A DNA stretch of 64,000 nt from Leptolyngbyaceae cyanobacterium. GTDB taxonomy: Bacteria; Cyanobacteriota; Cyanobacteriia; Cyanobacteriales; Aerosakkonemataceae. The position numbers were made by a program, and so were the translations under genes. This document shows positions 54,441-63,042 of the stretch, piece after piece; the stretch's first letter is position 1, and every line of letters starts with the position of its first letter. Under the pieces are notes generated by a model that saw only the letters and a program-made list of their open reading frames with translations, was not told the DNA's origin and did not search any database. The stretch is from assembly GCA_036703985.1 (NCBI GenBank), contig DATNQN010000057.1, positions 124,001-188,000 of the forward strand. The letters are read 5' to 3'.

Positions 54441-55568
54441 ATGTCGGAAAAATTCCTAACTTTGTTGTACAAAGCCTTTGAAAACCCGTCTCTTCAAGAA
54501 AAACTAAATGAGGCTGACACGGCAGAAAAATTTGTCAAAGTAGCCGACGAATACGGTTATCAACTCACGCCGGATGAGTTGGGAGCGGGATTAGGAAAAA
54601 TGCACTCCATTTTTGGCACTGTCGTGATGTCAATGATGGATAAATTAACCGGAGGAGCGGCTCCCCCCAATGGAAAGGCAGCAGCACCATCAGTTGAAGT
54701 TTCTGAAAAAAATATCGATTTAGTCAAGCGCTTATTTTCTAGAGGTGAGGCGTTTGATTCGGAAGGCTTTATCACCTTTTTTACCGATACGCCAGTTTAT
54801 CAATTCGGTAACTTTGATGTTTGCTTAGATAAAGCTTCGATTAAACAATCAGCTGACAACTTCTTCAGCCGAATTTCGGCAGTTTACCACGAAATTAAAG
54901 CGATGTGGGAAGAAGGGGATGCGGTATTTGTCGAAATGGATGTTACCTACTGGCGGAAAGATGGTTCGGTGATTTCTTTGCCATGTTTTGATATCTTTCG
55001 AGTGGAAGGTGATAAGTTTTCTGAATTGCGGATTTTCATGGATGTTAATCCGGTGTTTAATCCCAATATTCCGGTTCCTAATTCGGCTTCTGTATTTACC
55101 GCCAGTCAAGGCAAAAAATTAATGCCTCCCGGTACTATGAAGCGGCATTTTGCCGAACATCCGGAAGGTAAAGAAAGAGTGGCTAAAGGTTTTGTACCGA
55201 AATGGGCGATCGATGGCCCGAAATGGCCGATCGAATCTCCAGCTACAGTGACTATAGATCCGGCTAGCAATGTCGCCACAGTAATTGTAGTGTTCTCTAT
55301 AGAACCATCCGAACAACAACCACTGTTGGACAGGATCATGAAATATGGCGGCGGACAAGTAAAACACCAGCCTGGTTTCCTCTCATCCAGTTTACATCGC
55401 AGCATAGATGGCAAGCGAGTTCTCAATTATACGCAATGGAGAAGTCGCCAAGACTACGAAGCTTTCATGAGAAATTCTCAGGGTACAAGTCCCATTGAGA
55501 GATTTGGCCACATCCCGGATATTCACATCTATGAACTAGTCGAGCAAACTGTCGCTCCCAAAAGTTGA
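54441..55568 (+). CDS. Nif11 leader-like / SnoaL / ABM fusion protein
   Basis: 375 residues. Residues 1-55 match the Nif11 leader-like domain (EKFLTLLYKAFENPSLQEKL, VADEYGYQLTPDELGAG), which in many cyanobacteria forms the leader of ribosomal peptide precursors. A short linker with GGAAPPNG follows. Residues about 85-275 are a SnoaL-like domain almost identical to residues 703-885 of the 1016-residue protein. Residues about 280-365 resemble an ABM monooxygenase-like barrel (VIVVFSIEPSEQQPLLDRIM, FLSSSLHRSIDGKRV). AGAGG precedes the ATG at good spacing. The Nif11 part probably acts as a docking or localisation tag rather than a peptide precursor. Confidence 0.82.
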   Translation: MSEKFLTLLYKAFENPSLQEKLNEADTAEKFVKVADEYGYQLTPDELGAGLGKMHSIFGTVVMSMMDKLTGGAAPPNGKAAAPSVEVSEKNIDLVKRLFSRGEAFDSEGFITFFTDTPVYQFGNFDVCLDKASIKQSADNFFSRISAVYHEIKAMWEEGDAVFVEMDVTYWRKDGSVISLPCFDIFRVEGDKFSELRIFMDVNPVFNPNIPVPNSASVFTASQGKKLMPPGTMKRHFAEHPEGKERVAKGFVPKWAIDGPKWPIESPATVTIDPASNVATVIVVFSIEPSEQQPLLDRIMKYGGGQVKHQPGFLSSSLHRSIDGKRVLNYTQWRSRQDYEAFMRNSQGTSPIERFGHIPDIHIYELVEQTVAPKS

Positions 55569-56014
55569 ATTGGTCAATAAAAAGACCTAATTGCATTGCC
55601 TAAAAAACAACTAAAAATCTAGGTTCTTAGCCGAATGTAAAGAAGTTGACAAGAGGGTTATAGCGTGTAAAAATTAAGTTCAAATATATCCGATCTTGTC
55701 TTACCAAATCAAGCTAAAAATCAGCTTGAAATAAACTCAAGAGTAAAGCTAAGAAATTAACTAAGTTTTGGCCGTGTAGTTAAGCAAAGTTAACAGGTAA
55801 TCGCTGTTCGCTCACACCCGATTGTTTAGAAACTTTGAATTTTTGTTAAGCAGCCAGAACTAAATCGATTTGAGAAGGAAAGGATGAACTTGATTATCTT
55901 ATCCATCTTTAAATAAATTGCAGATTAATTGTTTAATCTTTTTATCCTGTCTGTCAATCAATCTCTGCTGCTAACAGAAAATGCCAATAAACTTATTAGG
56001 AAGTAGCAAATCTA
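55569..56014. other. Spacer with candidate promoter upstream of porin
   Basis: No ORF of note. A candidate promoter is given separately. A small hairpin AAGCT/AGCTT (about 55711-55728) lies in it. There is no clear terminator after the Nif11-SnoaL-ABM gene. Confidence 0.55.
55646..55673 (+). promoter_or_regulatory. Candidate sigma70 promoter upstream of the porin gene
   Basis: TTGACA (55646-55651), a 16-base spacer and TAAAAA (55668-55673). The start would lie about 330 bases before the porin ATG, giving a long leader. Consensus only, so moderate support. Confidence 0.35.
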
Positions 56015-58051
56015 ATGACTGCCGGAAGTAAAAGCAATAATTTTTTGCTTGCGTCTTTAATCTCTGTAGTTTCATCAGCTACTTTGGCATCTGGTGCGAC
56101 AGCGATGCCTGCGACAGAAACTTCATTGTCTGAAAATTTAATATCAGCTTATCCGGAAGTTTCTGGGCGAAAAAATCAGGCCAAAAACTCTATATCAGGC
56201 GATCTAAATTCTCTAGGGGCAAATCAGTCAGTACATCAGTCCAGCCAGGTCAAAAACGATACCGCTCGAAACGATCTTGAGGTTTTAGCATCGGATGACA
56301 AAGGAGAAAGCGAAAAATTCGATCGCATTACCTCCGTATCCCTGTTATCTCAAATTCAACCCCAAGCCGAAAAAACTTCCCAGGCGGAAATTCCGTCCCC
56401 CGGTGGCGGCGAATCAAAAGTTGCTGATTCCCCTCTTTACCAAACAGGAGAACTCGATCCCTTAGAATCGTTAGAAAATGGGGAATCAGAAGAAGACCCT
56501 CTAGAGCAAGTTACCTCAGTTTCCCAACTTTCCGACGTACAACCAACAGATTGGGCTTTCCAAGCATTACAGAGTTTGGTAGAACGCTACGGTTGTATTG
56601 AAGGATATCCCGATCGAACCTATCGTGGAAACAGAGCAATTACCCGCTATGAATTTGCGGCTGGATTAAATGCTTGTTTAGATCGAATTCAAGAATTAAT
56701 AGCTGCTTCTTCTAGTAAACCTAACAATACTAACTTTGTTACCGAAGAAGATTTAGCCAGCCTGCGAAGATTACAAGAGCAATTTGCCACAGAATTAGCC
56801 AGCCTAAAAGGTAGGGTGGATACGTTGGAAGCTCGGACAGCTAAATTGGAAGCAACCCAATTTAGTACTACCACCAAACTATTTGGCAATGTTCGCTTTC
56901 AACTTAACTCTTATTTCGCCGGAGCAGACGACAGCGAAACCATCTTTCAATACAGTACTTTTTTAGGGTTTTTAACCAGCTTTACCGGTCGAGATTTATT
57001 AATCACCGCTTTGGCAGCAACCAACACGGAATTGCCAGAATTAACTTCTAATAATGCTGGGAGAAACGTAGGTTCAACCAGGGAAGGCACGAGCGATTTA
57101 GCTAGTCCCGGTTCTACCAACAACGAAGTGAGAATGATCACTTTGGCGTATCAATTTCCGATCGGCGAAAAGTTAAAAATCGACTTGATCGCATTCGATC
57201 GCTACCGTTTTAACCCCATTTTACTCCGGCAATTCCTCCCTTATTACTCCATTGGTGGTGGCCCGGTTAGCGCATTTTTAGAAGCACCTCCGCTTTACTT
57301 TTTAGGAGGTGGTGGCGGCATTTCAGCCAGTTATGAAATGTTCGACAATACAGTGCTAACATTAACTTATTTAGGAGGAGGATTATTCGTTAACAACCCC
57401 GCTCCTAAAGGCGGCTTATTCAACGGAGATTACATCGCTTCCGCCCAAATAAATTACAATCCCAGTCCCAGGTTTTTCTTGCAGGGAATTTATCAACACG
57501 GTTACTTCGGGACTAGAAGGCTGGGCGATGCAGAAGTAGGAAATTTTGCCTTTAATAGTTCTCAATTTTTTAGAGGTAATGGATTCGTTGGTAGCGCACT
57601 AGCCAACCGCTTTGATGACGCGGGAGTCTTTTTTGAAGACGCATCAGAAGTAACTACTAATGCTTATCAACTAGGCGGATACTTTGCCATTACCCCACGA
57701 TTTATTATTGGTGGATGGGTTAACTATATCAACGCCAAACTGTTAGGTAAAGGAACCGCTGACATTTGGACTTACTCAGTACAAGCAGCATTTCCCGATT
57801 TATTTAAAAAAGGAAATCTGGCTGGTTTAGGTGTCGGTATGGAACCAACGCTGACAGGGTTAAGAGTAGGCGATCGCTTCATCGGAGGATTTGAAAACGA
57901 TACATCCTTGCACGTTGAAGCTTACTACAAATATCAGGTGACTAATAATATTTCCATTACTCCATCTGTGATTTGGATTACCGCTCCTAACCAAGACGCT
58001 GATAACGAAGATATCGTAATTGGAGGAATCAGAACTACGTTCAACTTTTAG
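56015..58051 (+). CDS. SLH-domain outer-membrane porin (OprB-like, iron uptake porin type)
   Basis: 678 residues. A signal peptide (LLASLISVVSSATLASGATA, cleavage near 30) is followed by a long Ser/Glu/Asp-rich linker, an SLH domain at about 175-230 (DWAFQALQSLVERYGCIEGY, TRYEFAAGLNACLDRI), a coiled coil (LRRLQEQFATELASLKGRVD) and a beta-barrel of the OprB-like family to the end, finishing in a strand with terminal Phe (TTFNF). Cyanobacterial relatives are often called iron uptake porins. Actual solute selectivity is not known. The linker of about 140 residues is longer than in many relatives. It leads a same-strand series of genes. Confidence 0.9.
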   Translation: MTAGSKSNNFLLASLISVVSSATLASGATAMPATETSLSENLISAYPEVSGRKNQAKNSISGDLNSLGANQSVHQSSQVKNDTARNDLEVLASDDKGESEKFDRITSVSLLSQIQPQAEKTSQAEIPSPGGGESKVADSPLYQTGELDPLESLENGESEEDPLEQVTSVSQLSDVQPTDWAFQALQSLVERYGCIEGYPDRTYRGNRAITRYEFAAGLNACLDRIQELIAASSSKPNNTNFVTEEDLASLRRLQEQFATELASLKGRVDTLEARTAKLEATQFSTTTKLFGNVRFQLNSYFAGADDSETIFQYSTFLGFLTSFTGRDLLITALAATNTELPELTSNNAGRNVGSTREGTSDLASPGSTNNEVRMITLAYQFPIGEKLKIDLIAFDRYRFNPILLRQFLPYYSIGGGPVSAFLEAPPLYFLGGGGGISASYEMFDNTVLTLTYLGGGLFVNNPAPKGGLFNGDYIASAQINYNPSPRFFLQGIYQHGYFGTRRLGDAEVGNFAFNSSQFFRGNGFVGSALANRFDDAGVFFEDASEVTTNAYQLGGYFAITPRFIIGGWVNYINAKLLGKGTADIWTYSVQAAFPDLFKKGNLAGLGVGMEPTLTGLRVGDRFIGGFENDTSLHVEAYYKYQVTNNISITPSVIWITAPNQDADNEDIVIGGIRTTFNF

Positions 58052-58127
58052 TTGATTTCAACATAAGTTCCTATTGGTAAATCTTTCTCTAACTAACTCT
58101 TGAAGTTTCCCAAAGAGATCCCTGTCT

Positions 58128-59774
58128 ATGACTCATTTCCAACCCAGACCAATAGGTGAAGACGACTCTCACGATCATTCGTCGCCAGATCAGACTCATA
58201 GCGAAACTAACTCAACCTCTGCTAATACCAACTCAGCCACCAGTACGATCGGCAATGGTTTCCAAATAGTTCCACAAGATGCAGCAGATCGTCCGGCAGT
58301 CTATGCTGCTGGTGATTTGTATACCTTTTTGGCTACCCTTAGCGAAACCAACAAAGATTTCGGTGCATACGACTTTTTCGTACCAGTAGGAGGTGGCCCA
58401 GCCCCACACATTCACAGCCTAGAAAACGAAGCTTTCTACGTTTTAAACGGGCCACTCAATTTAAACCTGGGGGTTAGCCAATTAACCGTTCCGACCGGCA
58501 GTTTTCTATTTGGGCCAAAAGGAAGAATTCACGGATTTAATAACGTTGGTCTTAATACTACTAGCGCCAGTACCGGGCCAAACGTGGGTGGAAGGCTGCT
58601 TTCGATTACCGATCCCGGCGGATTAGAAGTTCTGTTCCGAAATGCTGCCGTACCAGTTACGGACAGATCCCAACCAATTCCACCACCCAACCTAGAAGAG
58701 TTACAAAGATTACAAGCATTCTTTGAATTAGCAGGTCAAACTCTGAAATTTTGGCTTCCAGGCGACCCAGTACCCGATGCGCCGGATCTTCTCCCTTACA
58801 AAATAGTAGTTCCCGATGATGCAAACCTGACTTCTTCTCTAGGAGAACTTCCCGGTTTAACCAAAGTATATCGAATCGGCGAACTGCCAAAAATTAATGA
58901 CCCGTTGGGAATTTCTTACAGCGTACTGGCAAGCTATGACGAGACGGGTCAATCTTTAGAGTACAAACAATTTTCTTTAGCGCCGCAAGGAAACAATGCT
59001 TCACTTGCCCCAATTAGCAGCGAACACCACGAAAACTTCTATGTTAGGAGTGGGGAACTGACCTTAAACATTAACGGACAAACCCAAATTGCTGGGGCTA
59101 ATACTTTTGTCCACATCGCGCCGGGAAATACTTTCTCGATCGCAAATCAAGGCAGTCAAGCTGTCGAAGCCTTAGCTGTTAGCATACCCCTCAATCGACG
59201 ATCGATCTTCGGTACATCAAGCAACGACGACATCAAAGTTAATGGTGGAGATGCCGTAATCGCTCTGGATGGAGACGATCGCATCGTTGCCAATGTTTGG
59301 GGTGCTACAGTTCCCGCAGGCGCTCCCCAACAGCCTCGCGGTGGTAACTACATCAACGGTAACCAAGGCAACGACTACATCGTTGGTAGCGAAAACGACA
59401 TCCTCCACGGTGGTAAAGGAGATGACGTAATCATCAGCCAAGGTAGTAGAAACGTGATGGATGGTCAGCTTGGTAACGACATCCTCTACGCGGGTAATGG
59501 GGATGTCATGATTGGTGGTGATGGTGCTGACCAGTTCTGGATCGTCAACGGTGCAATAGCACCAATACCGAGTTACATCGCTGATTTCCAAGTAGGAGTT
59601 GACAAAATAGGCATCCAAGGTCTTAGCGGAATCACCTCTTTTAGCAACTTGGTAATCGGACCATCGGAAAATTTGTTAGGCACCATCATTAGAACTTCCG
59701 ATCGTATTCCTTTAGCAATTGTGGATGGTGCTTTATACACCGAAATTACTGCTAACGACATCGTTTTTGCTTAA
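58128..59774 (+). CDS. Cupin-RTX protein, probable secreted dioxygenase-like
   Basis: 548 residues. A low-complexity start is followed by a bicupin: motif 1 HIHSLENEAFYVLNG and motif 2 FGPKGRIHGFNN in the first cupin (His, His, Glu, His kept). The second has EHHENFYVRSGELTLNINGQ but lacks the last His. From about 400 to 500, RTX-type nonapeptide repeats bind calcium (GGKGDDVI, GQLGNDIL, GGDGADQF). There is no signal peptide. RTX proteins are usually exported by type I systems with a C-terminal signal. The cupin resembles quercetinase-like enzymes, but substrate is unknown. It lies 76 bases after the porin gene. Confidence 0.85.
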   Translation: MTHFQPRPIGEDDSHDHSSPDQTHSETNSTSANTNSATSTIGNGFQIVPQDAADRPAVYAAGDLYTFLATLSETNKDFGAYDFFVPVGGGPAPHIHSLENEAFYVLNGPLNLNLGVSQLTVPTGSFLFGPKGRIHGFNNVGLNTTSASTGPNVGGRLLSITDPGGLEVLFRNAAVPVTDRSQPIPPPNLEELQRLQAFFELAGQTLKFWLPGDPVPDAPDLLPYKIVVPDDANLTSSLGELPGLTKVYRIGELPKINDPLGISYSVLASYDETGQSLEYKQFSLAPQGNNASLAPISSEHHENFYVRSGELTLNINGQTQIAGANTFVHIAPGNTFSIANQGSQAVEALAVSIPLNRRSIFGTSSNDDIKVNGGDAVIALDGDDRIVANVWGATVPAGAPQQPRGGNYINGNQGNDYIVGSENDILHGGKGDDVIISQGSRNVMDGQLGNDILYAGNGDVMIGGDGADQFWIVNGAIAPIPSYIADFQVGVDKIGIQGLSGITSFSNLVIGPSENLLGTIIRTSDRIPLAIVDGALYTEITANDIVFA

Positions 59775-59807
59775 CCATTTCATACAACAAAGAGGAATCA
59801 CTTAATT

Positions 59808-60440
59808 ATGACTACTGAAAAAAAAGGAAAAATCGGCGTCATCGTTGAAGAACATTTTGACCCCACCGAATACCGCCGCTTTAATGAATATTTTCCCGAA
59901 AAAGGTTACGAAGTTGAATATCTTTCTCATTTGTGGGGAAATAAAGAGTTAACTTTTGGCTCTAATCCAGAAAATGACCAAGTTGAATATCACGTTACGG
60001 TCACCAAAGATGTTAACGATGTCGATCCAGCCGATTATAAAGGCATTATTTGCATCGGTGCTTATGCTATGGATCGACTCAGATATCAAGTAAGTGTCAA
60101 AAAAGGAGAGAAAAACCAAGCTCCTGCCGTGGCATTTATTAGAAAAGCCATGAGTGCAGAAAATGTAAAAATAGGCACGATTTGCCATAGCTTATGGCTT
60201 TTATGCGCCGATCGAGATTTACTACAAGGCCGCCAAGTTACCTGCGCTCATAATATTATCTGCGATGTGGAAAATGCAGGAGGGGAAGTTGTCTATGAGG
60301 GTGATGTAACAGCAGATTTAGTAATAGACGGTAATCTGATTACGGGCAAACATCCAGGCGTCGTAGACGAATTTATGGATGCTTTCGTGGCAGAGATTGA
60401 AAAAACAGAATCACGGCAAAAAGTAGGTTCTGGAACTTAG
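59808..60440 (+). CDS. DJ-1/PfpI family protein
   Basis: 210 residues. The class I glutamine-amidotransferase-like fold shows the nucleophile-elbow Cys in VKIGTICHSLWLLCA and ITGKHPGVVDEFMDAFVAEI near the end, as in PfpI/DJ-1 proteins. These act as chaperones, deglycases or proteases, and the exact role is not set by sequence. A polar insertion (YQVSVKKGEKNQAP) may cover the active site. It is soluble. It lies 33 bases after the cupin-RTX gene with AGAGGA before the ATG, so probably the same operon. Confidence 0.85.
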   Translation: MTTEKKGKIGVIVEEHFDPTEYRRFNEYFPEKGYEVEYLSHLWGNKELTFGSNPENDQVEYHVTVTKDVNDVDPADYKGIICIGAYAMDRLRYQVSVKKGEKNQAPAVAFIRKAMSAENVKIGTICHSLWLLCADRDLLQGRQVTCAHNIICDVENAGGEVVYEGDVTADLVIDGNLITGKHPGVVDEFMDAFVAEIEKTESRQKVGSGT

Positions 60441-60450
60441 TCAACAAATC

Positions 60451-60512
60451 AATTCAAAATTCAAAATTATTAACTCAAAATCAATCTTTCTCGTAATTTT
60501 GCATTTTGAATT
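60451..60512. repeat. Heptameric fold-back (AATTCAA type)
   Basis: The left arm 60451-60468 (AATTCAAAATTCAAAATT) pairs with the right arm 60495-60512 (AATTTTGCATTTTGAATT) with one mismatch. Units of 7 bases (AATTCAA) are visible. It lies between the DJ-1 and AGE genes. Confidence 0.8.
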
Positions 60513-60535
60513 TAAATAATTCAGGAGGCTATTTA

Positions 60536-62359
60536 ATGGAGCGCATGAATTTTTCTTTTTCGGACACCATCGGCGGGTATGTCACCCACTTTAATCGGCA
60601 AGAAAAATGCTTTGGCATTAAAACATCCGATGGAAGAGAATATACGGCATATTTAACTCCCACGGCTTGGGGTCGCATTGCTCAGAATTTGGAAGAAGGA
60701 TACATCGATGCTACCCAAAGACTGGGCGAATTACTCCATCCCGGTCAGCACATTTTCGCTTACGGTGTCTTCTATCCCCAAGGAGACGGACACAAATTTG
60801 ATGTGAAATCTTTTGTGTTTCCCGGCGATGCTCCCGGTAAATATCGCCATGAAGAACCAGACTGGTGGATTAAACAAGTTCGTTCAATTGCTGATTCTTA
60901 CTTGAAATGGCAATTTAATTATCCAAATAAGGAAATCGATTATCGCGAATATCGCACCATGCTAAACCTAGCTGGTGAGAAAAAGAAAGATGACTATTTG
61001 CAAGAAACCGATACGGTTTCTCGTTTAGTATACGGATTTGCTTCTGCTTTTTTAATGACTGGGGAAGACCGCTTCCTAGAAGCGGCGGAAAAAGGTACTG
61101 AATACCTGCGGGATCATATGCGATTTTACGATCCCGATGAAAATTTGATTTATTGGTATCACGGCGTCAAGGTACAAGGCAATCGGGAACAAAAATTACT
61201 CACTTCTGAGTTTAGCGACGACTACGATTGCATCCCAGCTTACGAACAAATTTACGCTTTAGCTGGCCCTATTCAAACATATCGGGCTAGTGGCGATCCG
61301 CGCATCCTGAAAGATGCGGAGATGACGATCGATCTCTTTGACAAATTCTATTTAGATAAAGAGAAAGGCGGATATTTCTCTCACCTTGACCCGATTACTC
61401 TCGATCCTCGCGCCGAATCTTTAGGCCGTAACCAAGGACGGAAGAACTGGAACTCGGTGGGCGACCATGCCCCAGCGTACCTGATCAACTTGTACCTGGC
61501 AACCGAGGAACAGAAATACGCCGATATGTTGGAGTATACCTTCGATACGATCGAAGCCCACTTCCCCGACTACAACAACAGCCCGTTCGTCCAAGAGAAG
61601 TTTTACGAAGACTGGAGTCCCGACACCACTTGGGGTTGGCAGCAAAACCGCGCCGTAGTAGGACACAACCTGAAAATTGCTTGGAACCTAATGCGGATGC
61701 AAAGCCTCAAACCCAAAGATAAATATGTCGATTTTGCCAAGAAGATTGCCGCGATCATGCCAGCAGTCGGTTCGGACCAACAACGGGGCGGCTGGTACGA
61801 TGTGGTAGAGCGGGTTTTAAGTGACGGAGAAGAACAACACCGCTTCGTATGGCACGATCGCAAAGCCTGGTGGCAACAAGAACAAGCCATCCTCGCTTAC
61901 CTGATCTTAAACGGCACGATGAAAGACCCGGAATACCTGCGCCACGCCCGCGAAGCTTCTGCCTTCTATAACTGTCACTTCCTGGATCACGATGACGGTG
62001 CTGTTTACTTCAACGTGTTAGCCAACGGACTGCCTTTCCTAATGGGAACCGAACGTTACAAAGGCAGCCACTCCATGAGCGGTTATCACTCTACCGAATT
62101 GTGCTACCTGTCAGCAATTTATCAAAACTTACTGATCTTCAAACACCCGATGGACTTCTACTTCAAGCCCATACCGGGAGGATTTAAGGACAATATTCTC
62201 AGAGTGTCACCAGATATTTTGCCACCTGGAAGTATCGCTATTGGCAAAGTTTGGATCGACGAACAAGAGTATCATGATTTTGATGCCGATGGCTTAACTG
62301 TCAAGTTGCCAGACACGCAAGAACGAGTAAAAGTAAAAGTGCAAATCGTTCCTAAATAG
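60536..62359 (+). CDS. AGE-type epimerase with N-terminal extra domain
   Basis: 607 residues from ATG 60536, chosen because AGGAGG lies 7 bases before it; a TTG ten codons upstream is less likely. The first about 110 residues (SFSDTIGGYVTHFNRQEKCF) are a separate small domain. The rest is an (alpha/alpha)6 barrel of the N-acylglucosamine 2-epimerase (AGE) superfamily: DYDCIPAYEQIYALAGPIQT, NSVGDHAPAYLINLYLATEE, GWQQNRAVVGHNLKIAWNLM, HDRKAWWQQEQAILAYL. AGE enzymes interconvert or isomerise sugars. The exact sugar is unknown. STAS and GlgX-like genes follow on the same strand. Confidence 0.85.
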   Translation: MERMNFSFSDTIGGYVTHFNRQEKCFGIKTSDGREYTAYLTPTAWGRIAQNLEEGYIDATQRLGELLHPGQHIFAYGVFYPQGDGHKFDVKSFVFPGDAPGKYRHEEPDWWIKQVRSIADSYLKWQFNYPNKEIDYREYRTMLNLAGEKKKDDYLQETDTVSRLVYGFASAFLMTGEDRFLEAAEKGTEYLRDHMRFYDPDENLIYWYHGVKVQGNREQKLLTSEFSDDYDCIPAYEQIYALAGPIQTYRASGDPRILKDAEMTIDLFDKFYLDKEKGGYFSHLDPITLDPRAESLGRNQGRKNWNSVGDHAPAYLINLYLATEEQKYADMLEYTFDTIEAHFPDYNNSPFVQEKFYEDWSPDTTWGWQQNRAVVGHNLKIAWNLMRMQSLKPKDKYVDFAKKIAAIMPAVGSDQQRGGWYDVVERVLSDGEEQHRFVWHDRKAWWQQEQAILAYLILNGTMKDPEYLRHAREASAFYNCHFLDHDDGAVYFNVLANGLPFLMGTERYKGSHSMSGYHSTELCYLSAIYQNLLIFKHPMDFYFKPIPGGFKDNILRVSPDILPPGSIAIGKVWIDEQEYHDFDADGLTVKLPDTQERVKVKVQIVPK

Positions 62360-62444
62360 GTAGTGGGTAATGGGTAGCGGGTAGTGGGTAGTAGTGTAAA
62401 AGAAAATTATCCAACTACCTACTACCTAATACTCACTACCAACC
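62359..62444. repeat. Heptameric fold-back repeat (GGTAGTG / CTACCTA)
   Basis: Units GGTAGTG, GGTAATG, GGTAGCG (62359-62396) face ACTACCT and CACTACC units (62411-62444). It is a near copy of the element at 2381-2466, 60 kb away, and lies between two genes here too. Confidence 0.85.
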
Positions 62445-62476
62445 TAAAAGATACCCTTAAATCAAAGATTAGAAAG

Positions 62477-62821
62477 ATGGACATCAATATCAAAAATCTC
62501 AAAGAAGTAACAATTGTAGAAATGGCTGGCGATATTGATGCCAGTACTGCACCAAAAGTACAAGAAAAAGTTTTACCGCTAGCTGGGCCGGGGAGCAAAA
62601 TACTTTTAGATATGAGCAAAGTTCCCTATACTTCCAGCGCTGGTTTGCGCTTATTGTTATCTCTATATCGCCAAATCAACGGTAACGACGGAAAGCTCGT
62701 GCTAGTAGGGGTTTCCGAGCAAATTCAGGATACGATGGAAGTGACTGGATTCCTGGACTTTTTTATCAGATGCGACTCGATTGATTCGGGCTTAGAAGCG
62801 CTCGAAAAGGATGAAGAATGA
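62477..62821 (+). CDS. STAS-domain anti-sigma factor antagonist
   Basis: 114 residues from the ATG at 62477. A longer frame to 62384 would run through the fold-back repeat. The STAS fold shows VEMAGDIDASTAP, LLDMSKVPYTSSAGLRLLLS, with the usual phosphorylatable Ser in YTSSAGLR, and KLVLVGVSEQIQDTMEVTGF. Such proteins release a sigma factor from its anti-sigma kinase under stress. No partner kinase gene is in the window. It lies between AGE and GlgX-like genes, suggesting stress-linked carbohydrate control. Confidence 0.9.
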   Translation: MDINIKNLKEVTIVEMAGDIDASTAPKVQEKVLPLAGPGSKILLDMSKVPYTSSAGLRLLLSLYRQINGNDGKLVLVGVSEQIQDTMEVTGFLDFFIRCDSIDSGLEALEKDEE

Positions 62822-63035
62822 AGGATGAAGGATGAAGTGTAAAGGATGAAGTCTGAAGGATAAAAGATAAAAAATGAAGAGAAAAAAAATAGGGGCTTCA
62901 TTGTATATTTCATCTTTCAAACTCGATCGTTCAGACTTCAGACTTTTGGCTTCATCATTCAGACTTCAGAATTTTGACTTCATTATTCAGACTTCAGACT
63001 TCAGACTTTTGACTTTTGACTTGATTAGTGTAGGG
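62822..63035. repeat. Heptameric degenerate repeats (GGATGAA then TTCAGAC)
   Basis: Left part: GGATGAA, GTCTGAA and GGATAAA units. Right part: repeated TTCAGAC, TTTTGAC and TTCATTA units, mostly in exact 7-base phase, reverse complementary in type to the left. This could fold back. It lies between the STAS and GlgX-like genes. Confidence 0.85.
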
Positions 63036-63042
63036 GTTAGCA

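Noticed and set aside
54441-54605. Nif11 domain as leader of a ribosomal peptide precursor
   Set aside because: It is fused to large folded domains, and no modifying enzyme or transporter of that pathway is next to it.
59217-59618. 133-codon antisense ORF across the RTX repeats
   Set aside because: Arises from periodic codon use in the calcium-repeat region; no start signal or domain.
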